The notes below the pieces were generated by a model. That model ran no database searches, was not told the origin of the DNA, and worked only from the letters and a program-made list of their open reading frames with translations. Shown in pieces: positions 51,207 through 59,197 of a DNA stretch of 64,000 nt. The translations under genes and the position numbers were made by a program. Every line of letters begins with the position of its first letter. Position 1 is the first letter of the stretch. This DNA comes from Streptomyces sp. NBC_00162 (GTDB taxonomy: Bacteria > Actinomycetota > Actinomycetes > Streptomycetales > Streptomycetaceae): positions 5,456,001 to 5,520,000 of the forward strand of contig NZ_CP102509.1 of the NCBI RefSeq assembly GCF_024611995.1, written 5' to 3'.

Positions 51207-51803
51207 ATGGCCCCCCGCATCCTGCTGGCCCGCCACGGCCAGACGGCGTGGTCCCAGCTCGGCAAGCACACCGGACGCACGGACGTGCCCCTGCTGGAGG
51301 AGGGCAAGCGGGGCGCCAAGCTGCTCGGCGAGCGGCTGGCCCGTGACCCGTGGAAGGGCCTGCCCGGACTGGAGGTCCGCACCAGCCCGCTGGTCCGCGC
51401 GAGCGAGAGCTGCGACCTCGCGGGCTTCGGCGTCCGGGCCGAGCCGTGGGACGCGTTGATGGAGTGGGACTACGGGGACTACGAGGGCATGACCCCGGCC
51501 GAGATCCAGGCGGTCCGCCCCGGCTGGCTGATCTGGCGTGACGGCGTCCCGGGCGGCGAGTCCGTCGCCGATGTCGCGGCGCGCGCGGACGAGGTGGTCG
51601 CCTGGGCCCGCTCGGCCGAGCGGGACGTCCTGGTCTTCGCCCACGGGCACATCCTGCGCACCCTGGCCGCCCGCTGGCTCGGCTTCGAGGCCTCCTTCGG
51701 CGCCCGGATCCGCCTGGAACCCACCTCGCTGTCGGTCCTCGGCTGGGCGTACGGGGCCCCCGCGCTGGAGCGCTGGAACGACACCGGGCACTTGGACTCG
51801 TAG
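51207..51803 (+). CDS. Histidine phosphatase family protein
   Basis: 198 aa. The phosphoglycerate-mutase-like motif [20 protein letters not shown] supplies the nucleophilic His10 and Arg9; the second histidine is in [14 protein letters not shown], with Glu in [10 protein letters not shown] as acid. It hydrolyses small phosphate esters in the cytoplasm. ATG 51207 has a GGGAGAA site. Substrate unknown; it is on its own, next to the nuclease-helicase operon. Confidence 0.9.
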   Translation: MAPRILLARHGQTAWSQLGKHTGRTDVPLLEEGKRGAKLLGERLARDPWKGLPGLEVRTSPLVRASESCDLAGFGVRAEPWDALMEWDYGDYEGMTPAEIQAVRPGWLIWRDGVPGGESVADVAARADEVVAWARSAERDVLVFAHGHILRTLAARWLGFEASFGARIRLEPTSLSVLGWAYGAPALERWNDTGHLDS

Positions 51804-51917
51804 CCTCCCAGGCTCCGTCCGGGGCCGGGCGGTTGGCCGGGTAGTTGGCCGACGATTCGCCGAAAAGGCCACGGACGCAAGGGAGTTGGGTCCTCGCGCG
51901 GCTGCGAGGATGGGTCC

Positions 51918-52259
51918 ATGACGATTACTTCCGTGGTGCTGCGGCGGCGCGTGGACGATCTCGGTCCGGCCCTGGACTTCTACGTACGGCTGACCGGTCA
52001 GCCGGCGACCCGGTTCGAGTTCGCCGGCCTGGACCTGGCGACCGTCGGGCCGTTCCTGCTGTTCAGCGGGCCCGACGCGATCGCCGAGCGGTTCGCGGGC
52101 GTGGCGGCCACGCTGGCCGTGGCCGACCTGGACGCGGCGGTCGCGCACTGCGCGGCCGCCGGGGGCGAGGTGATCGCCGCCCCCGCGCCCACGCCCAACG
52201 GGCGCCGCGCGGTGGTCCGCCATCCCGACGGCGGGGTCTACGAGTACCTCGGCGGCTGA
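51918..52259 (+). CDS. VOC family (glyoxalase-like) protein
   Basis: 113 aa, one VOC domain of paired beta-alpha-beta modules: RVDDLGPALDFYVRLTGQP, LFSGPDAIAERF and the closing HPDGGVYEYLGG with the usual metal-ligand Glu. It probably binds or transforms a small metabolite, or confers resistance; no partner is evident. ATG 51918 has GAGGAT six bases upstream and no clear ribosome site, so it may be leaderless. Confidence 0.83.
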   Translation: MTITSVVLRRRVDDLGPALDFYVRLTGQPATRFEFAGLDLATVGPFLLFSGPDAIAERFAGVAATLAVADLDAAVAHCAAAGGEVIAAPAPTPNGRRAVVRHPDGGVYEYLGG

Positions 52260-52271
52260 CGCGGAAGCGGG

Positions 52272-53597
52272 TCAGACGGCGGCGTGCCGGGTCAGGAAGG
52301 CGCCCACGCGCGGCGAGCGCTGGTGCGGGACCAGGGTGCGGGCCGTCTCCGAGAGCAGGGACCGGACCCGGGTGGACTGGACCTCGGCCAGCAGGTCCAG
52401 CACCCGGCCGCCCGCCCAGGCGGCCTCGTCGGGGGCTCCCGCGTGGGCCAGGTCACCGGCCAGCTCGGCGGTGTAGAGGGCCACGTTCCGGGCGAAGTGC
52501 GGATCCTGGAGGTCGGCGGCGCGCCGGGCGTGCCGGGCCGCACGGGCGTGCTCGCCCAGCGTCGCCCAGCACCTGGCCTCCAGGGACTCCAGCTCGGCCT
52601 CGCCGAAGAAGGACATCCACTCCGGGTCGGCGCCCGCCCCGCCCCGGGAGAACTCCGTGTGGGCCCGGGCCAGCGCCTCCTCGCAGGCCTTGCGGTCGGC
52701 CAGGCCCGCCCAGCCGCCCGCCTCCCGCAGCGCGAGCAGCGACAGCAGCCGCGGGGAACCGAGGGAGCGGGCTGCGCGGCGGCCCGCCTGGGCCGCCCGT
52801 ACCGCCTCGCGGGAGCGGCCGCAGTCCCGGGCCAGGAAGGCCATGTTGCTGAACGCGTGCGCCTCCAGGCCCGCGTCCCCCGACACCCGGGCCGTCGCCA
52901 GGGCCTCCGCGTAGTGCGAGCGGGCGTCGTCGAAGCGGCCCGAGTCGTGGGCGAGCCAGCCGACGGAGACGGCCAGTTCGCCGGCGCCCGCGTGCAGCCG
53001 GTCCTCGGTGGACTGCCGGGCGGCCCCGGCGTCGAGCAGCGCGTACGCGGCGCGCAGGGGCTCGGCGGCCCTGCGGTACAGCGCGTCGGCCCCGTGCCGG
53101 TCGTCCAGCAGCCGGATCTGGCGTACGGCGTCCTCGACGGCCGCAGCCTCGGACTCTCCGGCGCGGTACGGGAGTCGGCGGGTGTCGCCGAGCAGGGTGA
53201 GGCTGAGCGTCGCGGCCGCCACGGTCGCGGAGCCGCCCGCCATGAACGCGCGACGCAGCACGTCGCTCTCCTTGGAACGGGAAGGGGAAGGGGACGGGTG
53301 GGGGGAAGGGGCGGACGGGTCGCGCAGGGCGGAACGGCCGCGGACGGCCTCGCGCGGTGAGAAGCCCAGGTCGGCCAGGGTGCGACCGGGGAACATGTGG
53401 AGGAAGACCCGCTCGTACGCGTAGTTGGGGCAGCGGATCTCGCCGGACTCGACCCGGCCGACGTAGCGGGCGTCGCAGGAAACCGTTTCGCCGATCTCCT
53501 TCGCGGCCCGGCGCACCAGCGCCGCGAACTCGGCCGGGGAGTGCTGCCCGCGCAGCCGCCGGAACATGGAGTTGGGTGAGTGGGGGGACGCCGCCAT
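52272..53597 (-). CDS. TPR-containing regulator with XRE-like N-terminus
   Basis: 441 aa. The first 75 residues (MFRRLRGQHSPAEFAALVRRAAKEIG, DARYVGRVESGEIRCPNYAY) form a helix-turn-helix-like domain, then a twin-arginine-like stretch (RRAFMAGGS) and about eight TPR-like repeats (DDARSHYAEALATARVSGD and others). Such proteins are common Streptomyces regulators related in form to NsdA and other negative regulators of antibiotic production. ATG 53597 follows AGAGAGG. It is divergent from the 154-aa protein and methyltransferase-like genes, which may be its targets. Precise role unknown. Confidence 0.76.
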   Translation of the reverse strand: MAASPHSPNSMFRRLRGQHSPAEFAALVRRAAKEIGETVSCDARYVGRVESGEIRCPNYAYERVFLHMFPGRTLADLGFSPREAVRGRSALRDPSAPSPHPSPSPSRSKESDVLRRAFMAGGSATVAAATLSLTLLGDTRRLPYRAGESEAAAVEDAVRQIRLLDDRHGADALYRRAAEPLRAAYALLDAGAARQSTEDRLHAGAGELAVSVGWLAHDSGRFDDARSHYAEALATARVSGDAGLEAHAFSNMAFLARDCGRSREAVRAAQAGRRAARSLGSPRLLSLLALREAGGWAGLADRKACEEALARAHTEFSRGGAGADPEWMSFFGEAELESLEARCWATLGEHARAARHARRAADLQDPHFARNVALYTAELAGDLAHAGAPDEAAWAGGRVLDLLAEVQSTRVRSLLSETARTLVPHQRSPRVGAFLTRHAAV

Positions 53598-53864
53598 GGA
53601 CGTGGCCTCTCTGGCAAGGAACGCAGCGCCGGTACGGTGAGGTGCGAGGGTGTGCCCGGCGCGCATGAACGTACCGCCAGTGAGGGTCCCTTCATGCGAT
53701 GTTTGTTTACAAAACGGATATCTCACCCGCGATCTGCCATGAACTGCCATCCTTTGCAGCGTCTTGCCACCGCACCCGTTGACGTTCCGGGGCGTTGAAC
53801 CCATGCGGAGTGGGAGGCGACTCCCGCTCCCCGCTCGTACGCGGATCGAGGAGGGGTTCCCTTG
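53598..53864. promoter_or_regulatory. Divergent gap with promoters, TPR regulator side
   Basis: 267 bp with AT-richer stretch TTTGTTTACAAAA at about 53701 and a GAGGAGGGG ribosome site before GTG 53865. No other structure was recognised. Confidence 0.4.
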
Positions 53865-54329
53865 GTGGAGGCCGGCATGGAGAGCACTGGAACGAACACC
53901 GCGCCCGAGCCCGGTGTGACCGCGACCGTGACCGCGACCGTGATTGCGACGGTGCCCGCGACGGTGACCGCGATCGACGCCCCGGACCTGGTGACCGTGC
54001 CCACCCGGCAGGGGCTGGAGGCGGTGGACATCATCCGCCGTGCCAGCCGGGCCGGCGGCGTGGGACCCGTCCTGCACGACGGATCGGGCGACACCCTCGG
54101 CTTCCTCGTCCCGCCCGGCACCGCCGACGCCTGGGACATGCCGGGCAGCGCGTGTACGCAGACCAACGGGCGCGGGATGCGCTTCGGCGACGCGGTCCCG
54201 CCCGCCACCGGGGCCACCGGCTGGCTGCTCCCGCCCGAGGCCGTCGGGCCGGTCACCGACCCCGCGGTGCTGCGCGAGGCGCTCGGGGAGGCGGCCCGGC
54301 TGATCGAGGCCGCCGACAACTGCCGCTGA
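53865..54329 (+). CDS. Conserved hypothetical protein with 12-bp repeat-encoded tail
   Basis: 154 aa. The first about 45 residues contain VTATVTATVIATVPATVTAI, made from a 12-bp repeat, and then a compact domain (VPTRQGLEAVDIIRRASRAG, GDTLGFLVPPGTADAWD, PGSACTQTNGRGMRFGDAVPP) found with this neighbourhood in Streptomyces. No catalytic residues known. GTG 53865 is preferred (GAGGAGGGG); TTG 53862 or ATG 53877 are alternatives. It may be regulated by the divergent TPR protein and co-transcribed with the next gene. Confidence 0.65.
   Translation: MEAGMESTGTNTAPEPGVTATVTATVIATVPATVTAIDAPDLVTVPTRQGLEAVDIIRRASRAGGVGPVLHDGSGDTLGFLVPPGTADAWDMPGSACTQTNGRGMRFGDAVPPATGATGWLLPPEAVGPVTDPAVLREALGEAARLIEAADNCR
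53916..53975 (+). repeat. Five 12-bp repeats (GTGACCGCGACC) in the 154-aa protein gene
   Basis: Five units, with changes in the third to fifth, encode Val-Thr-Ala-Thr and variants. Copy number should vary between strains without frameshift. Confidence 0.85.
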
Positions 54330-54346
54330 CCGGCCACAATGGGGTG

Positions 54347-55240
54347 GTGGCAGGCAAAGACAGAGGCAAGAGCCGGAACAAGGGCGAGCAGCAGCGCGGA
54401 CGCGGCGGCGCCGAGCCGGTCGTCGGGCAGGTGGCCGGCGGGCGGGCGGAGCTGGCGCCCGACCGCGAGCGCGCGGACGCCTGGACCCTGCTGATCGACG
54501 GCGCCCCGCAGTCGCACGTGGACCTGGCCGACCCCGGGTACCTGGACTTCGCGTACCAGCGGCGGATCGGCCACCTGATCGACCTCGCCGCGCCCGCCCG
54601 GCAGCCCCTGAACGTGGTGCACCTGGGCGGCGGCGCCTTCACCCTCGCCCGCTACACCGCCGCCTCCCGCCCCCGCTCCACGCAGCAGATCGTGGAGATC
54701 GACGCCGCGCTGGTGGCCTTCGTACGGGAACACCTGCCGCTGGACCCGCAGGCGCGGATCCGGGTCCGCGCGGTGGACGCCCGGGCGGGCCTGGCCAAGG
54801 TGCCGGACGGCTGGGCGGACCTGGTGATCGCGGACGTGTTCAGCGGTGCGCGCACCCCGGCGCACCTGACGAGCGCCGAGTTCCTGGACGACGTACGCCG
54901 TGCCCTCGCGCCGGGCGGGTGGTACGTGGCCAACCTCGCGGACGGTCCGCCCCTGGCCCATCTGCGGGGCCAGATCGCGACGGCCGCGTCCCGGTTCGCC
55001 GAGCTGGCGCTGGCGGCCGATCCAGTGGTCTGGCGGGGGAAACGCTTCGGCAACGCCGTCCTGGTGGCCGCCGACCGCGAACTGCCCGTCGCGGAATTCA
55101 CCCGCCGGGTCGCGAGCGATCCGCATCCGGGCCGGGTGGAGCACGGCCGGGCCCTGGCGGACTTCGCGGGCGGCGCCGTGCCCGTGGCGGACGCCTCGGC
55201 GGTGGCCTCGCCGCAGCCGCCGCCCTCGGTCTTCCGTTAG
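54347..55240 (+). CDS. Spermidine synthase-like methyltransferase-fold protein
   Basis: 297 aa. After a basic tail (VAGKDRGKSRNKGEQQRGRG) it has the SpeE-like Rossmann fold: LNVVHLGGGAFTLARYTA binds the cofactor, QIVEIDAALVAFVREHLPL, RVRAVDARAGLAKVPDGWADLVIADVFSG and ALAPGGWYVANLAD. It lacks the N-terminal beta domain of true spermidine synthases. Probably transfers methyl or aminopropyl groups or is a regulatory homologue. GTG 54347 is supported by CACAAT six bases upstream, suggesting a leaderless start. The substrate is unknown. Confidence 0.82.
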   Translation: MAGKDRGKSRNKGEQQRGRGGAEPVVGQVAGGRAELAPDRERADAWTLLIDGAPQSHVDLADPGYLDFAYQRRIGHLIDLAAPARQPLNVVHLGGGAFTLARYTAASRPRSTQQIVEIDAALVAFVREHLPLDPQARIRVRAVDARAGLAKVPDGWADLVIADVFSGARTPAHLTSAEFLDDVRRALAPGGWYVANLADGPPLAHLRGQIATAASRFAELALAADPVVWRGKRFGNAVLVAADRELPVAEFTRRVASDPHPGRVEHGRALADFAGGAVPVADASAVASPQPPPSVFR

Positions 55241-55241
55241 A

Positions 55242-55757
55242 TCAGGGATCGACGATCTCGACGACCGGCGGGTGGTCGTGCCAGGTGCAGAACACCGACA
55301 CCTCACGGCCGTCCCGCGTGAAGGTGACCCGGATCCAGTAGTCCTGCTTCCACACCTGCATCCGCCAGTCGGCGGCCGGGGTCGCGGAGACCAGTTCGGC
55401 CGAGGAAGCGCCCAGGTCGAAGACCACCCGGCCGCCCGAGACCGGGTAGGCCTTCACATTGCCCCCGCGCGCGGACGGCTTCGGCGAGGGCTTGGCGGAG
55501 GATGCCTCGGCGGAGGGCGACGAGGCGGACGCCGACGCCGACGCCTGCGGGCTCGGCGAGGCGGACGGGGAGCCCTCCGGTGAGGGGGACTTCGAGTGCT
55601 GCGTCGAGGACGACAGCGGCTGTGTGGCCAGCGGGACCGCGAGCGGGCGGTCGTAGGCCGTGCCGGACATGACGGTGTGCACGCCCCACCACGACAGCGT
55701 CACCGCTGCTCCGGTCGCCAGCGTCCAAGCCATGGCATGTACAAGACCTCGCTGCAT
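55242..55757 (-). CDS. Membrane-anchored secreted protein with Ser/Pro-rich linker
   Basis: 171 aa. One N-terminal hydrophobic segment (about 5-30) acts as a signal or membrane anchor, then a linker of Ser/Ala/Pro (SPSPEGSPSASPSPQASA) and a C-terminal beta domain of about 70 residues (GGRVVFDLGASSAELVSAT, WIRVTFTRDGREVSVFCTWHDHPPV) with one Cys. ATG 55757 is the first credible start. It ends two bases from the opposite-strand stop. Domain resembles secreted or periplasmic-side domains of small actinobacterial proteins; function unknown. Confidence 0.7.
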   Translation of the reverse strand: MQRGLVHAMAWTLATGAAVTLSWWGVHTVMSGTAYDRPLAVPLATQPLSSSTQHSKSPSPEGSPSASPSPQASASASASSPSAEASSAKPSPKPSARGGNVKAYPVSGGRVVFDLGASSAELVSATPAADWRMQVWKQDYWIRVTFTRDGREVSVFCTWHDHPPVVEIVDP

Positions 55758-55836
55758 CAGGGGACATACTGCACCACCCGTCACAGAGGTGGCCCGGCAC
55801 CTCCCCGGGTCCCCCGAATGGACTACGGTGCGGGCC

Positions 55837-56526
55837 ATGGCAAGTGTGCTCGTGGTCGAGGACGACCAGTTCGTACGTTCCGCCCTCATCCGGCACCTGA
55901 CCGAGGCCTCGCACACCGTGCGGAGCGTCGGCACGGCCCTCGAGGCACTGCGCGAGGTCGCCCACCACCGCTTCGACGTGGTCATCCTCGACCTCGGGCT
56001 GCCCGACCTCGACGGGTCGGAAGCGCTCAAGATGCTGCGCGGCATCACCGACGTGCCGGTGATCATCGCGACCGCGCGCGACGACGAGGCGGAGATCGTC
56101 CGGCTGCTCAACGACGGCGCCGACGACTACCTGACCAAACCTTTCTCCGTGGAGCACCTCTCGGCCCGGATGGCCGCCGTCCTGCGCCGCGCCCGCGCCG
56201 CCGCCGGGGCCGAACCGCCCTCCCGCGTACTGCGCGTCGGCGGGCTGGCCATCGACCCGCTGCGCCGCCAGGCCGAGCTCGACGGGACGGTACTGGACCT
56301 CACCCGCCGGGAGTTCGACCTGCTGGCCTTCCTCGCCGGGCGGCCCGGGGTGGTCGTGGCCCGGCGCGAGCTGCTCGCCGAGGTCTGGCAGCAGTCGTAC
56401 GGGGACGACCAGACCATCGACGTCCACCTCTCCTGGCTGCGCCGCAAGCTCGGCGAAACCGCCGCCCGGCCGCGTTACCTGCACACGCTGCGGGGTGTCG
56501 GGGTCAAGCTCGAGCCGCCGCGGTGA
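55837..56526 (+). CDS. OmpR-family response regulator
   Basis: 229 aa. Receiver domain with acidic pocket Glu8-Asp9-Asp10 region (VVEDDQF), phosphorylation Asp in VILDLGLPDLDG and Lys in LTKPFS; C-terminal winged helix (LTRREFDLLAFL, TIDVHLSWLRRKLG). It is the regulator of the two-component system with the kinase encoded seven bases downstream. The ATG at 55837 has TACGGT seven bases upstream and no ribosome site: likely leaderless. Target genes are unknown. Confidence 0.92.
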   Translation: MASVLVVEDDQFVRSALIRHLTEASHTVRSVGTALEALREVAHHRFDVVILDLGLPDLDGSEALKMLRGITDVPVIIATARDDEAEIVRLLNDGADDYLTKPFSVEHLSARMAAVLRRARAAAGAEPPSRVLRVGGLAIDPLRRQAELDGTVLDLTRREFDLLAFLAGRPGVVVARRELLAEVWQQSYGDDQTIDVHLSWLRRKLGETAARPRYLHTLRGVGVKLEPPR

Positions 56527-56533
56527 TGCCGCG

Positions 56534-57916
56534 ATGAGATGGGCGCTGGTCAAGGTGTGCCTCGCGGTCACCGCCATGGTGGTCGTGGCCTTCGCCGTAC
56601 CGCTGGGGCTGGTGGTGCAGGAGATGGCCAGCGACCGGGCCTTCTCCAACGCCGAGCGGCAGGCCGCGACCATCGGGCCGACCCTGTCCATCACCACCGA
56701 CCCGGTGCAGCTGCGCAGGGCCGTGGAATCCACGCAGATGGGCGCGGCCCGGCGGATGGCCGTCCACGTGCCCGCGATCGGCGACAGCCCGCCGGTGGAC
56801 ATCGGCGAGGGCCGGGCGGGCGCGCACGCCGTCGCGGAGACCCGGCGGATCGGCCGGGCCACGACGGCCTCGGTGCCCGGCGGGGGTTCGGCGCTGCTCC
56901 AGCCGACCGCGCTCGGGTCCGGTGACATCGCGGTGGTGGAGGTCTTCGTACCGGAGAGCGAGGTCAGCAACGGCGTCACGACCGCCTGGATGGTCCTCGC
57001 GGGCGTCGGGCTGGCGCTGATCGTGGGCTCGGTCGGGGTAGCCGACCGGCTCGGCGCCCGGCTGGTACGGCCCGCCGAGCGGCTCGCGGACGCGGCGCAC
57101 CAGCTCGGCGAGGGCCGGCTCGGGGCGCGGGTGCCGGAGGACGGCCCGAAGGAACTCCGCTCGGCGGCCGCCGCGTTCAACGCGATGGCGGACCAGGTGG
57201 TGGAACTCCTCGCCAACGAGCGGGAACTGGCCGCCGACCTGTCGCACCGGCTGCGGACGCCGCTGACGGTGCTGCGGCTCAACGCGGCCTCGCTCGGGGA
57301 CGGCCCGGCCGCCGAGCAGACCCGCGAGGCCGTGGAGCAGCTGGAACGGGAGGTCGACACGATCATCCGTACGGCCCGCGAACAGCGCGCGACCGCCGCC
57401 GGGGCCGGGGTCGGCGCCGGCTGCGACGCCTCCGAGGTCATCCGCGACCGGATGGCCTTCTGGTCGGCGCTCGCGGAGGACGAGGGCCGCGAGGTACGGC
57501 TCGCGGGAGTGGACCGTACGGTACGGATCCCCGTGGCGCGGCCAGAACTCGCCGCTGCCGTGGACGCCATGCTCGGCAACGTCTTCCGGCACACCCCCGA
57601 GGGCACCCCCTTCGCGGTCGACGTCCACGACGCCTCGGACGCGGTCATCGTGCTCGTCTCCGACGCGGGCCCCGGCATCGCCGACCCGGACGCCGCCCTG
57701 CGCCGCGGCAACGACGGCGGACGCGACGGCTCGACCGGCCTCGGCCTGGACATCGTGCGCAGGGTCGCGGAGTCGACGGGCGGCGACGTCCGGCTGGGGC
57801 GCTCCATGCTCGGCGGCACCGAGGTACGGGTCTGGATCGGCCTGGACGGCCGGACCCGCGGCGGCTCGGGCGGGGTGCGGACCCGGCGCGGCCGGCGCAA
57901 GCGGCGCAGCAACTGA
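56534..57916 (+). CDS. Sensor histidine kinase
   Basis: 460 aa. Two membrane helices (about 5-28 and 145-168) bracket an extracellular domain of about 115 residues. HAMP (LVRPAERLADAAHQLGEGRLGARV) is followed by the phosphoacceptor His in ADLSHRLRTPLTVLRLN and the HATPase domain with N box LGNVFRHTPEG, DAGPGIADPD and GSTGLGLDIV. It phosphorylates the response regulator upstream. The signal is probably an envelope or small-molecule cue. ATG 56534 is chosen over the longer frame because the first helix begins at residue 5. Confidence 0.91.
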   Translation: MRWALVKVCLAVTAMVVVAFAVPLGLVVQEMASDRAFSNAERQAATIGPTLSITTDPVQLRRAVESTQMGAARRMAVHVPAIGDSPPVDIGEGRAGAHAVAETRRIGRATTASVPGGGSALLQPTALGSGDIAVVEVFVPESEVSNGVTTAWMVLAGVGLALIVGSVGVADRLGARLVRPAERLADAAHQLGEGRLGARVPEDGPKELRSAAAAFNAMADQVVELLANERELAADLSHRLRTPLTVLRLNAASLGDGPAAEQTREAVEQLEREVDTIIRTAREQRATAAGAGVGAGCDASEVIRDRMAFWSALAEDEGREVRLAGVDRTVRIPVARPELAAAVDAMLGNVFRHTPEGTPFAVDVHDASDAVIVLVSDAGPGIADPDAALRRGNDGGRDGSTGLGLDIVRRVAESTGGDVRLGRSMLGGTEVRVWIGLDGRTRGGSGGVRTRRGRRKRRSN

Positions 57917-57983
57917 CGTAACGGGGATGGGGCGGGGGCGCGCCTCGCGGGTGGTATGTCCGTGGATCGATACGGTCCGCGGC

Positions 57984-58148
57984 ATGGACACCCTCATCTT
58001 CGGCGGCCTCCTCGCCACGCTGATCGCCATGTACCGGGAGTCGTCCCGGACGGTCGTGCTCGGAGCGTGGTGGGTCATGCTGCTCGCCGTGATCCTGCTG
58101 ATGGCGCACCACATCACCAGCAGCCTCGCCCTGACCTTGAGCTACTGA
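57984..58148 (+). CDS. Small membrane protein, DUF5993 family
   Basis: 54 aa with two hydrophobic segments (LIFGGLLATLIAMY and WWVMLLAVILLMAHH). It directly precedes and nearly touches the DsbB-like gene. Such pairs occur in Streptomyces; a helper of disulfide oxidation is plausible. ATG 57984 lies seven bases after TACGGT, so the mRNA is probably leaderless, the same arrangement as the response regulator gene. Confidence 0.78.
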   Translation: MDTLIFGGLLATLIAMYRESSRTVVLGAWWVMLLAVILLMAHHITSSLALTLSY

Positions 58149-58150
58149 CC

Positions 58151-58801
58151 GTGGCCGTCATGCACAGCCTCCTCCCGGAGGAGACGCCGACGGGCGGGCT
58201 GCTGGGGCGGGTCCAGTTCTGGTTCGCCTGCTTCTTCGCCATCGGCTGGACGGGTGTGGTCTGCGGTGGCCTCTTCTACCAGTTCGGGCTGTGGGAGTAC
58301 CCGTGCCCGCTCTGCATCGTGCAGCGGATGTTCATGCTGCTGGCGGCGATGGGCGCGGCGTACATCGTCCGGACGGCGCTCTCGTACGGCACGGTGACCG
58401 GCCGGGACTACATGACGGGCTGGGGCATGTCCCTGGTGGCGGTGATCGCAGGCTCCTTCGCGTCCTGGCGGCAGACGATGCTGCACGTCCTGCCGGGTGA
58501 CAAGGGGTACGGGAGCGAGGTGTTCGGCCTGCACCTGTACGTGTGGGCCTGGATCCTCTTCCAGGCCTCGGTGGTGGCCATCGGCATCGCCCTGGCCTTC
58601 GCCCACTCGACGGCCGACCGGTCCGTACCGGCGACCGGGCCCGGCCCGCTGCGGGCGGTGGGGACGTTCGCGCTGGGGTTCCTGGGGCTGGTCATCGCCG
58701 TCAACATCGTGGCCGTGTTCTTCGAGGAGGGCTTCCACTGGTTCCTGCCGGACGACCCGAGCCGGTACCAGTTCTTCTACGACGTGGGGTTCCTGGGCTA
58801 G
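58151..58801 (+). CDS. DsbB-like disulfide bond formation protein
   Basis: 216 aa with about four to five membrane helices. The active motif is WEYPCPLCIVQRMFML: CPLC is the redox pair and the following VQR is conserved in DsbB. It would reoxidise a thiol oxidase using quinone in the membrane. The second cysteine pair of proteobacterial DsbB is not evident. GTG 58151 starts two bases after the DUF5993 stop, so the two are co-translated. Substrate oxidase is not encoded nearby. Confidence 0.87.
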   Translation: MAVMHSLLPEETPTGGLLGRVQFWFACFFAIGWTGVVCGGLFYQFGLWEYPCPLCIVQRMFMLLAAMGAAYIVRTALSYGTVTGRDYMTGWGMSLVAVIAGSFASWRQTMLHVLPGDKGYGSEVFGLHLYVWAWILFQASVVAIGIALAFAHSTADRSVPATGPGPLRAVGTFALGFLGLVIAVNIVAVFFEEGFHWFLPDDPSRYQFFYDVGFLG

Positions 58802-58897
58802 GCGTGCGGTACGCAGTCCTCCGCACCCCGGACGGTGGCCGAGATGTTGCCGCCTCCGTCCGGGCCGCACAGGGTGGGCGTGACGGAAGGAGTCAGC

Positions 58898-59197
58898 ATG
58901 AGAGTCATGCTCCGCGCCCACCTCGACACGGCTGCCACCAACGAGGGCATCAAGACCGGCGCCCTGCCCCAGGCCATCAAGTCGCTGATGGACAAGGTGA
59001 AGCCGGAGGCCGCCTACTTCGGACTGCACGAGGGCGTGCGCTCCTGCTGGATGGTCTTCGACCTCCAGGACAGTGCGCAGATGCCGTCGCTGATGGAGGA
59101 CCTGTTCACGCAGTTCAACGCCGAGCTCGAGGTCGGTCCGGTCATGAACGCCGAGGACCTGGCGAAGGGACTGGCGGCGATGGGGTCCTCGGCGTAG
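58898..59197 (+). CDS. Small ferredoxin-like-fold protein, unrecognised
   Basis: 99 aa: MRVMLRAHLDTAATNEGIKT, KVKPEAAYFGLHEGVRSCWM, then a long helix (MPSLMEDLFTQFNAELEV). The beta-alpha-beta order resembles ferredoxin-like dimeric barrels. No catalytic residues. ATG 58898 has GGAAGGAG seven bases upstream; the longer frame from 58835 is not needed. Its last 56 bases overlap the convergent MFS gene. Such small proteins are common in Streptomyces; function unknown. Confidence 0.72.
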   Translation: MRVMLRAHLDTAATNEGIKTGALPQAIKSLMDKVKPEAAYFGLHEGVRSCWMVFDLQDSAQMPSLMEDLFTQFNAELEVGPVMNAEDLAKGLAAMGSSA

